From: Porphyra umbilicalis
Taxonomy: Eukaryota > Rhodophyta > Bangiophyceae > Bangiales > Bangiaceae
Assembly (NCBI GenBank): GCA_002049455.2
Contig: KV919114.1
Span: 1-64,000, forward strand
Direction of reading: 5' to 3'
DNA: 64,000 bases
Shown: positions 41,119 to 51,673 of the stretch, one piece after another
How positions within the stretch are numbered: the first letter of the stretch is position 1
How the letters are laid out: each line of letters opens with the position of its first letter
Notes under the pieces: model-generated
What the model was told of the DNA's origin: nothing
Seen by the model: only the letters and a program-made list of their open reading frames with translations
Database searches by the model: none
Position numbers and translations under genes: made by a program

Positions 41119-42678
41119 TCACTCATAGCCGAGCCCCCGCCCCCACAGCCGCCGCAAGCGCCCCCCCCGCAAAAACGGGTAGGCACCCAAAAACAGCTGC
41201 GCGTCGGGCACGTACACCTCGCTGACGCCGCGGATGGTGGCAAAGCGCGGGTCTTCCGCCACGACGAGCACCTCGACGGCCGTGCCGAGGGGGATGCCAC
41301 CGCCGCCGACGCCCCCCACCCCCGGTGGGCCCGCGTCGCCCCACCCCCCGCCGCCGCCGCCGCCGCCGCCGCCGTCCAAGACGGCGGTGCCCGGCACGGT
41401 CAAGCGGAGTGCCCGCCCCTCCGCGTCGCCGATGCGGAGCTCCGTCGCGTCCCCAACGGCGGGCGTCGTGACGCGGGTGGCGCCGCGGAGGCGGCCGCGG
41501 AGCAGCGCCGCGTAGCGGCCCGCGGAGCGGAAGCGCGCGTTGGCCACCGCCGCGTGGAAGGCGGGCGCGAGGGCGGGGAGGGAGGCGAAAAAGGCCAGCG
41601 CAAGCAGCCGGCCAATGCTGGGGGGGGGAGGGGGGGGTAGGGCAATACCAAGGGCGGGGCACGTGAAAGGGAGCGTCCCTCCGTGGCAGCGGGTGGGGGC
41701 GCACGGGCAGCGGCGCAACAGGCGGGCGGGAAACCAGACGCAGCCAGCGGTCGTCACAAGGCAACGAGAGAGGAGGCGGAGCGTAAGTGTACGGCCAGCC
41801 GAGCGCACGCGCGTGCCATCCACGGCAGGCACGTGCGGCACGACCACCCACCGGCGCGACGCCCCATAGAGGTGCCGGTATCTCCCCTCGCCATGCACAC
41901 ACGGACCAACCAGTCCCCCCCCACCAACGCACCGACCGAGCGGCGACGGCAGCAGCAGCGTCGCGAGCCCCCCCACGACCGCCGCCGCCAGCCGGTCCAC
42001 CCGCGCCGACCGGTCGCCGCGGTGCCGCCGCGCCTGCGCCGCCGACGGCACGACCGGCGCCAGCCACGCAACCGTCCGGTGGGAGAGCGGGTGGAGGGAA
42101 CACACGGGGGGGTGGCGGGGGCGGCGGGGGGGGGGGGACCCCCGCCGCCCCGGCGGACCCGGGGGGGGGGCCGACCCCCCGCGCCGGGCGCGGGGCGGCG
42201 GCGGGGGAGACCGGGGGGGGGGGGGGGCCGCCCGCCGCACCGGCGGGCCGCGGGGGGGGGGACGACGCGCCGCCCGCGGGGGGGGGGGGGGAGCCGCCGG
42301 GAGCCCGCCGTCGGCAGCGTCGCCGCGCCCGGCGGGGCCGCAAAGGCCCCGCGCATGGCGGGGGCGGGCGCCGAGACGGCGGGCGGCGCCGGGTGCCCCG
42401 CCGCCGCGCGCCGCCCCGTGACGGCCGTGGCAGACGCGGCGCGCGCGGCGGGCGCCACTGGCGGGACAATGTGGCAACGGACCGGCACTGGCGAGCGCGT
42501 CGGGAGCGGCGGGGGGACGGCGCGCGAGCGACCGACGCGGCGCCACGGCAGACGCGGCGGGCACAGATGGCCGGGGCGCGGTCCGCCGCGCGGGGGGCGG
42601 CGTGCGGCGCGGCGCGACAGCGTCGGCGCGGCGCCTCTGACAGATCCACGCCTCTGCCTGTGCCATAATCAAGTCCAT
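41119..42678 (-). CDS. Unknown membrane protein, probably plastid-targeted, one intron
   Basis: I do not recognise the family. The best structure is exon 2 at 41119-41617 and an upstream exon ending at 41933, with a 315-bp phase-2 intron (donor GGTCG|GTGCGT; acceptor a C-rich tract then CAG|CATTGG). The join reads LLLPSPLGR-IGRLLALAFF. The C-terminal domain contains a hydrophobic segment (LLALAFFASLPALAPAFHAA), then RSAGRYAALLRGRLRGATRV, a Gly-rich insert, and a compact end: ATIRGVSEVYVPDAQLFLGA then YPFLRGG. The intron has no in-frame stop, so the genomic frame stays open through it. The N-terminus is uncertain because several G/C runs (42127-42290) can change frame; MRGAFAAPPGAATL at 42356, in another frame, would be a plausible transit-peptide start. 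It is divergent from LeuRS. Confidence 0.5.
   Translation of the reverse strand: MDLIMAQAEAWICQRRRADAVAPRRTPPPARRTAPRPSVPAASAVAPRRSLARRPPAAPDALASAGPLPHCPASGARRARRVCHGRHGAARGGGAPGAARRLGARPRHARGLCGPAGRGDAADGGLPAAPPPPPRAARRPPPRGPPVRRAAPPPPRSPPPPPRARRGGSAPPPGPPGRRGSPPPRRPRHPPVCSLHPLSHRTVAWLAPVVPSAAQARRHRGDRSARVDRLAAAVVGGLATLLLPSPLGRCVGGGGLVGPCVHGEGRYRHLYGASRRWVVVPHVPAVDGTRVRSAGRTLTLRLLSRCLVTTAGCVWFPARLLRRCPCAPTRCHGGTLPFTCPALGIALPPPPPPSIGRLLALAFFASLPALAPAFHAAVANARFRSAGRYAALLRGRLRGATRVTTPAVGDATELRIGDAEGRALRLTVPGTAVLDGGGGGGGGGGWGDAGPPGVGGVGGGGIPLGTAVEVLVVAEDPRFATIRGVSEVYVPDAQLFLGAYPFLRGGRLRRLWGRGLGYE
41618..41932 (-). other. Probable intron of the unknown membrane-protein gene
   Basis: 315 bp, GT-AG, with donor GTGCGT and a strong pyrimidine tract before CAG. 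The length is divisible by three and no stop occurs in the gene's frame, so retention would add 105 residues. Confidence 0.6.
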
Positions 42679-42888
42679 CTGGTCAGACCAATTGTAGGGG
42701 CGCTAAACCCAACGGTCGCGATCGCGGTGGGCGCCGCGCGCGACCCAACGACGGTCGCGGAGATGGAGATCCCATCCCCCCGCCCGGTCGCCCCATTGCC
42801 GCGGTGGCGCACGCGGGCGCGTTGCACGCAGCGTCGCGGCGCGCCACCGCCGCCCCCCCCACCCCGTTACCCCCCCCGCTCCGTCGCC

Positions 42889-43165
42889 ATGGGCACCCGC
42901 GCGGCCTTTGCAGCGACCTCTGTGGCCGCCTCGCGGCAACTGTGCGGGCTCCCAGCCGCCGCCGCGTCGGCCCGCCGGCGGCCGCCGTGCCCCCTCCCCG
43001 CGGCCTTTTCGTCCCGCGCCGCCGCGCTCGGCGCGTGGCGCCGGCGCCCCGCGCTCGCGCCGTCCCCCCCCCCTCGTGCACGACCAGCCGCCGCCATGTC
43101 GCCGTGACGCCGACCGCGTCGGCGGCCGCGGCGGCGGCGGCGGCGGCGGGTGGCGGCGGGAATGG

Positions 43166-43201
<36 letters not shown>

Positions 43202-45967
43202 CCGCCCACCGCCCCCGCGGGCGCCACGTACGACTTTACGGCGCTCGAGGCCAAGTGGCAGGCGCGGTGGGAGGCGGCCGGCACGTACGCGGTCGACACG
43301 GCGGCGGCGGCGGCGTCTGGCAAGCCCAAATTCTACGCCCTCGACATGTTCCCCTACCCGTCTGGGTCGGGCCTCCACGTCGGCCACCCCGAGGGCTACA
43401 CCGCCACCGACATTATGGCGCGCTACAAGCGCAAGTGTGGCTACTCGGTGTTGCACCCGATGGGCTGGGACGCCTTTGGCCTCCCCGCCGAGCAGTATGC
43501 GTTGCAGACGGGCACGCACCCGGCGGTGACGACGGCCAAGAATATTGGGCGCTTTCGGGAGCAGCTCCGCTCCCTGGGGCTCTCCTACGATTGGGGGCGG
43601 GAAGTCAACACGTCCGAGGCGTCGTATTACAAGCACACGCAGTGGATTTTCTTGCAGCTGTTCAAGCGGGGGCTCGCCTACCAGGCAGACGTGGCCGTCA
43701 ACTGGTGTCCGGAGCTCGGCACCGTCCTCGCCAATGAGGAGGTGATTGACGGGCTGTCGGAGCGCGGCAGCTACCCGGTCGTGCGCAAACCGATGCGCCA
43801 GTGGGTGCTCCGCATCACGGCCTATGCGGAGCGGCTGTTGGCGGACCTCGACCTCCTCGACTGGCCCGACAGCATTAAGGACATGCAGCGCAACTGGATT
43901 GGCAAGTCGGTCGGCGCCGAGCTGGTCTTTCCGGTCGTTGGCTCGCCGGCCGCGCCCGACGGCGGCGACGATGACGGCGCCGCCGCCGCCGCCGTCGCCG
44001 CGCCGCCGACCGGCGTCGGCATTGCCGTCTACACAACCCGCCCCGAGACGGTTTGTGGCGTCACCTACCTGTGCGTCGCCCCCGAATACGCGGGCCTCAA
44101 CGCCCTCGTGACGCCCGCCCAGCGGTCGGCCGTCGCCGCGTATGTCGACGCGGCGGCGGCCAAGAGCGACCGGGAGCGCACGGGGGAGGGCGCCCGCACC
44201 AAGTCGGGCGTGTGGACGGGCGCGTCGGCGGTCAACCCGTACACGGGCGCCGCCGTGCCCGTGTGGGTGGCCGACTACGTGCTCGGCGGCGTCGGCACGG
44301 GGGCGGTCATGGCGGTCCCGGGCCACGACGCGCGGGATTGGGAGTTTGCGCGCGTCCACCACCTGCCGATCGTCGAGGTGGTCGCCGGCGGGGACGTTGC
44401 CAAGGCCGCCTTCACGGGCGACGGGACGGTCGTCAATTGGGACGCGGGGTCGTCGGGGGTGGACCTCAATGGCATGGCCGCGTCGGCGGCCAAGGCGGCG
44501 CTCCTCGAGCACCTAACCACCCCCGGCGGGTCCGCGCTCGGCACCCCACAAACCAACTACAAGCTCCGCGATTGGCTCTTTTCGCGCCAGCGCTACTGGG
44601 GGGAACCCTTCCCGATTGTGTTTGTCGACGGCCAACCCGAGGCCGTCGACGAGGCGTCCCTGCCGGTCGTCCTGCCCCCCGTCGAGTCGTACGCGCCGAC
44701 GGGCGACGGCGCGTCGCCGCTGGCGGGGGTGCCCGACTGGGTGGCGACCGAAACGGCCGACGGCCGGCCGGCAGTGCGGGAGACCAACACCATGCCCCAG
44801 TGGGCGGGCAGCTGCTGGTACTACCTGCGGTACATTGACCCGACCAACGACGGGCGGCCGGTCGACCCCGCGCTCGAAAAGTATTGGATGCCCGTCGACC
44901 TGTACGTGGGCGGCGTCGAGCACGCGGTGTTGCACCTGCTGTACGCCCGCTTTTGGCACAAGGTGCTCTACGATTGTGGGGTGGTGTCGACCAAGGAGCC
45001 GTTTGGGCGGCTCGTCAACCAGGGGATGATCCTTGGGGAGGTCGAACTCACCGCCTACCGCACCGTGCCCGTCGACGCGTCGGAAGCGCCCGCCTGGGTG
45101 TCGGTCACGGACGTGGACACGGCGTCCAATACGGTGGCCAAGACGGGCGCGCCGGTCGTGCCCGTCGCCGTTACCGCGGAGGAGACGGCCAAGGACGGCG
45201 CCGCCGGCGACGCGCTCGTTTTGGCGGCCGACCCGACCGTCCGCGTGCTGTCCCGCTCCCACAAAATGTCCAAGAGCCGCGGCAACGTGGTCAACCCCGA
45301 CGCGGTCGTTGCCACGTACGGCGCCGACGCGCTCCGCTGCTACCTCATGTTCATGGGCCCCCTCGAGGCGGTCAAGCCGTGGGGCACCACCGCCGTCGGG
45401 GGGATGGCCCGCTTCCTCGCCCGCGCGTGGCGGCTGGTGATGGCCGGCGACGATGTGGCGTCGGCGGAGCTGGCGCCGGCCTTCACCGACGGCGCCGCGT
45501 CGGCCGACCAGCGGCGCGTCACCCACACCATGATCACGCGCGTGTCAGACGACACGGCGGGGATGCGGTTCAACACGGCGCTGGCGGCGCTGATGGAGTT
45601 TGTCAACGCGGCGACCAAGTGGGAGACCCGCCCCCGCGAGTGCCTCGAACCGTTTGTGTCGATGCTCGGCGTGTACGCGCCACACGTGGGGGAGGAGTTG
45701 TGGGAGCGCCTCGGCCACCCGGCGGGGAGCCTGTCGGACGCGCCGTGGCCCCAAGCCGTCGACGCCTACATGGCGGTCGCGACCAAGATCATCGTCGTGC
45801 AAGTTAATGGCAAGGTGCGCGCCAAGGTGACTGTGGATGTCGGCGCGGAGAAGGAGGCAGTGTTGGCGGCGGCGGGGGATGCCGTCGGCAAGTGGGTGGG
45901 AGGTGCGGCAGTCAAGAAGCAAATCTACGTGCCGGGCAAGCTCGTCAACCTGGTGATTGCCAAGTAG
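42889..45967 (+). CDS. Organellar (bacterial-type) leucyl-tRNA synthetase
   Basis: The enzyme charges tRNA-Leu for organellar translation. The mature part is continuous from about 43225 (ATYDFTALEAKWQARWE) to the stop at 45967: FPYPSGSGLHVGHPEGYTAT with HIGH motif HVGH (43375-43386), WNIGKS-like NWIGKSVGAE, the CP1 editing domain (TRPETVCGVTYLCVAPEY, AVPGHDARD), RQRYWGEPFPI, the KMSKS loop (45263-45277) and a C-terminal anticodon-binding domain. This is the bacterial/organellar class, not the eukaryotic cytosolic one. The most credible transit peptide starts at ATG 42889 (MGTRAAFAATSVAASRQLCG), in a different frame. To reach the mature frame the reading must shift at C runs 43064-43073 and 43170-43198. 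The uninterrupted frame alternative starts at 42908. Confidence 0.88.
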
Positions 45968-46292
45968 GGTGCGAGGTCGGGACGGACACTGTGTGCCGAG
46001 TGCCTTTTTTGTTTTTTTGAGAGGGGGGAGACTCGGGAGGGGAGGCGGGTGTAGGCCAAGGAAGTCTGCGTCGATGCATGGCAACGAGAAAGGACCACAA
46101 CAACATAAGCGTGATCGCACCGCGACGACAACAGGGCCCTTTGCATGCCGTACACACTGTGACATGGCTGGCTTCTTCGCAGTGCATCGTTGTGCCAGGT
46201 CCCCGCCGCCCCCTCCACCGCCACTGCCCCATCCACCGCGCCGCCCCCTCCACCGCCACTGGCCCGTCCACCGCGCCCACCCCCCCCCCCCC
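45968..46292. other. Spacer between convergent LeuRS and MTRFR-like genes
   Basis: 325 bp with no gene. Near 46206-46280 a 35-base unit (beginning CCGCCCCCTCCACCGCCACT) is present about twice in tandem. Confidence 0.5.
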
Positions 46293-47051
46293 TTAAAAGT
46301 CCATCGCCGCTCGATCACCGCGGCTTTTAAAGTGCTTCTTGATGCACTTTCGACGCCGCCGCGCCTTGCGTGCCCGCGCCGCCGCTGCCTCGGTTGCCGC
46401 CGCGGACGCGGCACCGCGGACGACGTCGTCGAGTTTGGCGGCCAGCGCCCGCCGCGCCAGCACCCGGTTGCGCGACTGGGAGCGGGACGCTTGCACCGAC
46501 ACGGAGAGGCCGGTGGGGGTGTGCGTCAGCTGCACGCAGGAGGAGGTCTTGTTGATTTTCTGCCCGCCGCTGCCGCTGCCGCGGACAAACTTTTCGACGA
46601 GGTCCGCTTCGGCGAGCGTGGGGGGGGTCGACAGGTCGACACCAGCATCGTCGACGGTGACGTTGTCATCGCCGTCGATATGCACAGCGTTTCTGGCAGC
46701 CTTGGCGCCGACACCAGATGGGGTGCCGGAGAGCGGGCGTGTGCCACCCAGAGGCGGAGCAAGCGCACTTCGTTGCAAGCCCCCAAAGCGCGTCCACGAG
46801 GAAGGGGGGGGGGGTTGTAGAGCTAACGACAAGCTGGGAGGCGTCCAGCCAAAGCCGTGGCCCAGAGCAGCAACAGTTGACATTGGTCGTCCGGGGGCCC
46901 GCGGCGGCGGCAAGACGGACAGTGGAGGCTGATGAGGGCGGAGACGTAGAGTGGCCGACCGGCAGCTGGCCGCCGACCGGCCAAGCGAGGTAGCTAGGCG
47001 GGTGAGGCGGCAGGACAACATGACCAACAGAGCATGGCGGGGAAAGGGCAA
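46293..47051 (-). CDS. GGQ-domain release factor of the MTRFR/ICT1 type, mitochondrial
   Basis: Codon-independent class I release factors hydrolyse peptidyl-tRNA on stalled organellar ribosomes. The 252-residue protein has the catalytic loop VRGSGSGGQKINKTSSCVQL (GGQ at 162-164), then HTPTGLSVSVQASRSQSRNR and LARRALAAKLDD, followed by a very basic tail (ARARKARRRRKCIKKHFKSR). It lacks the codon-recognition domains of full RF1. This resembles MTRFR (C12orf65) and ArfB/ICT1, both with basic tails that enter the empty mRNA channel. The start at 47051 gives MPFPRHALLVMLSCRLTRLA, a good amphipathic mitochondrial presequence; a plastid location cannot be excluded. The gene converges with LeuRS, another organellar translation gene. 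Confidence 0.82.
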   Translation of the reverse strand: MPFPRHALLVMLSCRLTRLATSLGRSAASCRSATLRLRPHQPPLSVLPPPRAPGRPMSTVAALGHGFGWTPPSLSLALQPPPPSSWTRFGGLQRSALAPPLGGTRPLSGTPSGVGAKAARNAVHIDGDDNVTVDDAGVDLSTPPTLAEADLVEKFVRGSGSGGQKINKTSSCVQLTHTPTGLSVSVQASRSQSRNRVLARRALAAKLDDVVRGAASAAATEAAAARARKARRRRKCIKKHFKSRGDRAAMDF

Positions 47052-48668
47052 AAGGGTCTACGGATGGCTGCTCTCTGGACAGCGGCCGTGCCGTGCGACT
47101 GTCGGCCGCGGAGCTGCTGCCGTGGAGGGCCGACGCTGACGGCAGCGCCATGGCGGTCAAAACGTAAACCTGCGTTGATCCGCCAATCTGACAAATTGAC
47201 CTGGGAGCGCAGCACGTGGGCTCCCGCTTCGCTTCTTAAACCGCTCACATTCGCTCCTCATCGCCGGGTGGTGTCGCGACCACCTGTCACCCGAGTGGGG
47301 GCGTTAACCCTTGGGGATTTGTTGAACACCGGGTCCGAGCCCACCTGCTGCCGCAAGGACAGGAGTGTTGACAGGTAGCCTTCAGTAGCACCAGCGTCGG
47401 CAAGCGGTCTCTCGGCGGAAGCGGAGGGGTCCTGGCCGCTAAGTAGTTGCGAACCACTCGAGGCCAGCAATGGAGTAGAGGAAAGTGGCAACGCCGAGCG
47501 GACTGGAGAACACGGCCTTGAGCTCCCGGGTGGATCACTCGACCGGAGTTCTGTCAGAAACCCATTTTTTTTTCCATGTCTCTGGAGGTGCCGTGTTTTT
47601 CTCTTCCCGCGCCTGTTAACGACCAGACTGTTGTTCTTCTTCAGACTTGCAACGAGCGCGCAACCCTTTTGCCGTCGCCTGGGGCAAAAATGACTGATTT
47701 CTCATCACAACACAACGGGTCGTGTGGCTATTCTATTCTCGTCCCCGTCGGCCTGTGGTGTGACCTTGTCTTCCCACATGCTCGCGTGCAAGCGTTCCAG
47801 CAGCATAAGACATGCATGCCCGACAACGTACACGCAACGGCCACTGGGGACAGACGAAGGGCACGGCGTGTCCCACCACCGCCGCTGACCGTTGGCCGCG
47901 CGGCACCCCACAGTCACCCCGCAGCTGTCCCGAAGCGCTTGCCCGTCTGTTCCACGACAGGACAAGCAGACACAGAGCCTACAGCTACCCCGTGGATGAA
48001 CCTAACGCCCCAACAGGAGCGGGAGCAGCCAAGAAGCACGTACGGGCGGCCGAGACACAAGCAGAAACAATCGAGACCGAGGGCCGGCCACCGCCGCGAC
48101 AGGTCGGCGTCAGCGGCTACGCCTAGCACCCAGACGGAGAAGAAGGACCTGTGTGGGTATCGCCGGAGGGACCAGTACTGGCGCTCAAGGGCCAAACACA
48201 GCCACCGCAACCAGCGTGGCGTTCAACCAAGCCAGACCAGAGCAGCAGCACGGAGAGGGAAAGCCAAAAAAAATCAAAAATAGACAAAAGCAGTACAGGC
48301 AGTTGCAAAGCGGCCTAGCAAAACGCGACAAAACAAAACGACGAGCGGACGACATGCGGCACGCACCCAGAGCAGAGAGAGAAAAAAACGGTCGACTTCC
48401 CCCGCCGCTGGCGTGCGCCAGCGGCGAGACAAGCCGCCCCCCCAGCAGGGGGCAGGCAACCACGCAGTGCCGTCGGCGGGTGGGCGGGCCCCGCACCGCC
48501 GCCGGCACGCACGGGACAAACAGAAACTCCTAGTCGCGGGCGGGAGACCACCCGCGCACACCGACCCCACCCCCTCCCACCCCCTCCCACTCCCTCCCCC
48601 CCTACGCGGCACCCGAGGGCGCCCCCCCCCCCCCCCCCCCCCCCGATCAAACGCCGGGTGCCGCCCGC
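47052..48668. other. No supportable gene
   Basis: Mixed sequence with short frames on both strands. An interval near 47450-47530 on the minus strand reads KAVFSSPLGVATFLYSIAGL, which looks protein-like but is closed by stops and matches nothing I can name. The 48.4-48.65 kb part is C/G-run rich. Confidence 0.4.
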
Positions 48669-48842
48669 TCATGCCGTCACAGCCGGCGGCGCTGCCTCCG
48701 TCGCCCCCTCCACCGTCACGACGATTTCCGCAAACTTGCGCAGCGGACACGTGCCCGGCGGCAGCAGCAGCACCGACGAGGTGCCCGCCGCCGGCCGCCC
48801 GCGCCCGGGCGGCGCGCGCAGCAACGGCGGCGACGCGGCGGT

Positions 48843-48880
<38 letters not shown>

Positions 48881-49512
48881 TGCCGCCGCCGGGGAGCAGC
48901 GCGCCGAGGTGGGGCATCGAACACGCCGGCGTCAGCGGGGAGGAGGCGAGGCACAGCGGCACGCCGGCGGCACCACCACCACCGCCGCCGCCGTCGCCGC
49001 CGCGGGCGCGGTAGCCCCCCGGCAGGGGCGAGAGGCACGGGTCGTCGGCGGCGGCGGGGCGCACCCCGCCGCGCGGATGGCGGTCGGCCCCGAGGGATGG
49101 GGGTGGCGGCGTCGTCCACCCGCCGTCGCCGTCGCCGTCGCCATCGCCGCCGTCGCCGCCGTCGCCGCCGTCCCCACCGGCACCGCCCCGCCACGGCGCG
49201 CCCGTCGCCGCTGTCGCCGCGGGCCCGGCCGGCTCGGCGCGCCCGCCGCGGGCGACGAGCGCCGCCCAGACGGCCGTCAGGCGCGCATTCTCCGCCTCGA
49301 GCGCCGCATTGTCGGCGAGGACGCGGGTGACGAGGGCGACCTGCCGCTCGACCGTTGCCGCCATCTCGTCCCGGTCGGCAGTGACGGTGGAGAGTTGGAC
49401 GCGGGAGCTCGATTTTCCGCGCCGCCGCCGCGGCGGCGCCGCCGCGCCGCCCGTCGTGTCGGCTGCTGCAGGGGCGGGCGCCGCCAGCGGCGGGGCCAGA
49501 GGCGCCACCGCT

Positions 49513-49545
<33 letters not shown>

Positions 49546-49742
49546 GCCGCAGCCGACGCAGCCAACGGGGCCGTCAGCGGAGCGCCCCCCGCCGCCGCCG
49601 CCGCTGCCGCCAGCGTCGTGGCCGCCGCCGCCGCCACGGGGGAGCGGCCACCCGCACACGCCAGGGGGAGTGCCGGCGGGGGCGCCGCGGGGGCGCCGAC
49701 GGCCGGCGGCGCCGGCGCGCCGACCGCCGCCACAAACTCCAT
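48669..49742 (-). CDS. Ala-rich protein with leucine-zipper-like coiled coil, possible nuclear regulator
   Basis: I cannot name this gene. From the in-frame ATG at 49742 (MEFVAAVGAPAPPAVGAPAA) the 357-residue product has long poly-Ala tracts. It then has a basic patch (PPRRRRGKSSSRVQLSTVTA) directly followed by a heptad-type coiled coil, RQVALVTRVLADNAALEAEN then ARLTAVWAALVARGG. This order is reminiscent of a bZIP or other dimerising DNA-binding protein, though the basic patch lacks the N-x7-R spacing I would want. Next comes a Gly/Asp-rich stretch, a Pro/Gly low-complexity region, and a conserved-looking end, GTCPLRKFAEIVVTVEGATE. Upstream in the same frame are AT-hook-like basic segments (ARPKAVRARKAGGGRAKATG), so the true start may be nearer 50082. 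Poly-C runs make the frame uncertain. Confidence 0.4.
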
Positions 49743-51506
49743 GGGCGCCGCCGGCGCGGCCGCCGCGCGGCGGCGGCCGCCCGTGGCCTTGGCGCGGCCG
49801 CCGCCCGCCTTGCGCGCGCGGACCGCCTTGGGCCGCGCCGACGGCGGCGACGGGCGGGGCGCCCAGTCGGCGGCGGCCCCGGCGGCGGGGGGGCGCCCGC
49901 CCCGCCGCGGGCGGCCACGCCCGCCGTGACGCCAGCGGCGGGTGCGACAGCGGTAGCGGCAATGGCGGCGGCGGCGGCGGCGGCGGCCGCAGCGGGGGGG
50001 ACGCCGCCGCCGCCTCCTCCGACGCTGCCGTGGGTGGGTTTTTGGACCCACCCACCGGCCACGCCAAGGGCCGGTCGGGACACCATGGCGGGTGGGGGGG
50101 GGGGGGGGATGGCGGGCAACCAAAAAAGTTGGCACGAGGGGAACAAGGGAGCAAGGCGCCACCACGTGCCAGAGCCGCCGCGACCGAGACGGGGGTGACC
50201 GACGCCAATGGGGGAGCGGCACCACGGGGGGGCGGGGATGGCGGGGGGGGCGCGCGGCTTGCCAGACCTGGCCGGCACGCGCGGGCAGCTCGGTCGGCCC
50301 CACGCCACCCGTCGATGCGCCGCCCAGCCCCGATGCGTGCGCGTCGCGGGCGGGGGTGGGGGGCGCGGGCGGCGGCGCACACGCGCGCGGGCGTCGTCGG
50401 CGCGTCACGCCCGCCGCTCCCCCCGCACAGCGGCGGCGCGCCCGCAGGCAGCGCCGTCGGCGCAGCGCCGCCACGCAGGGCGGCCCGTCAGAGGGGGGGG
50501 GGGGGGGCGCGGGCGGTGGCGGAGGCGTGTGAACCGGCGGGACACGCCTGGAACGGCCTTGCGGTGTGGGGGTCCCCCGGTTCACTGGTCGACAGACCCC
50601 CCTCGGGCGCCCCCAGCGTGCGCGTGGAGTAGTCTCGCGGGCAGTGGAGCCGCTCCACAGCAGTGAACACAGCCGCGCAACGTCGGCGGGGCGGCGGTGG
50701 CTGGAATCGGCCAAACCGCGAAAAAAGAGCAACAATAAACCGCCGGCGTGACCCGTGAGCCAATCGCAGCGCGCAGCGGGGGGGCTGTCATGACGAACCG
50801 GCGCGTGGGCCCGTGCACGTCGGGCCACAACGCACGCTCGTGCCCACACAAACCCCCTTCTTGGCGGTCAGTAGAGCCGACGGGACACCCGCCGCCTGAG
50901 CGGCGAATCTGCAGGGTTCTGGCAGACCCGCCCGCCCCCCCCCCCCCCCGCTCTGCGCGTGGTCTGCGGGAAAGGGACCGCGCGCGGAGGGCGCGCCGAC
51001 GCGGCGCCCGCAGTGGCGCGTGGCACTGCTGCCCGCGGCGGTGGAAGCGAGGCGGGGCCCGAGGGAAAAAAGCGTGTGGCCCCCTGAAATGATACGGATG
51101 CCCGATGTGGGCCTGGGCCGGAGGCCAGCAGGGCGTTTTTTGGCTTACACAGGGGCCTTCTTGCAAGCGTGGAATCTGGGCAACCCCACACCTGGCGCGC
51201 AGCGGGACATCGCACGGCCCGGTCTGGCCAGAGCAGCATGCCTCTGCGAGATGCCTGTGTGCCGGGATATCGATCTCAAATGGCGTGTGGCAGCCGTCGC
51301 TCGCTCGGTCCATGGGCTGGTCACGGGGAACATGCGCATCTTGAGAGCGGATTGGTGGGTGGAATCTAATTTGACATGGCATTTATGACAGCAATGTGCG
51401 GCAGGCGTGACGCTCGTCAAGGCGAACTCGGGACGTGCGCCCGTGAAGCCCACTTCGTTGTGGCAGAGCCATCAAGCCGCCACCCCAGCCACTGCTGCAA
51501 TCTCTA
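49743..51506. other. No additional gene supported
   Basis: The first ~350 bp may be the 5' part of the preceding minus-strand gene. The rest is GC-rich to 51.0 kb and then mixed, with overlapping unrelated frames on both strands. Confidence 0.4.
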
Positions 51507-51671
51507 TTGCTGTTTTCTGAATTTTGGCCGACTCGAACAGGAACAGGACTGGGCCCGAACCTGATCTGATTGGTGCACGTCATTTTTCTGTCGCGCCCAT
51601 TGGCCGAGGCGGCTGTTTCTGCCGCCGTTGTTGTTCGTGTTCGCATCGGCCAAAATTCAGCAAACAGCAAT
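51507..51671. mobile_element. MITE with 25-bp TTGCTG ends, TA-flanked
   Basis: A 165-bp element. The left end (TTGCTGTTTTCTGAATTTTG, then GCCGA) and the reverse complement of the right end differ at one of 25 bases. TA flanks both sides (51505-51506, 51672-51673). It is the best-preserved copy of the family in this window, so it is probably the youngest. No coding capacity. A decayed relative is at 32318-32398. Confidence 0.8.
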
Positions 51672-51673
51672 AC

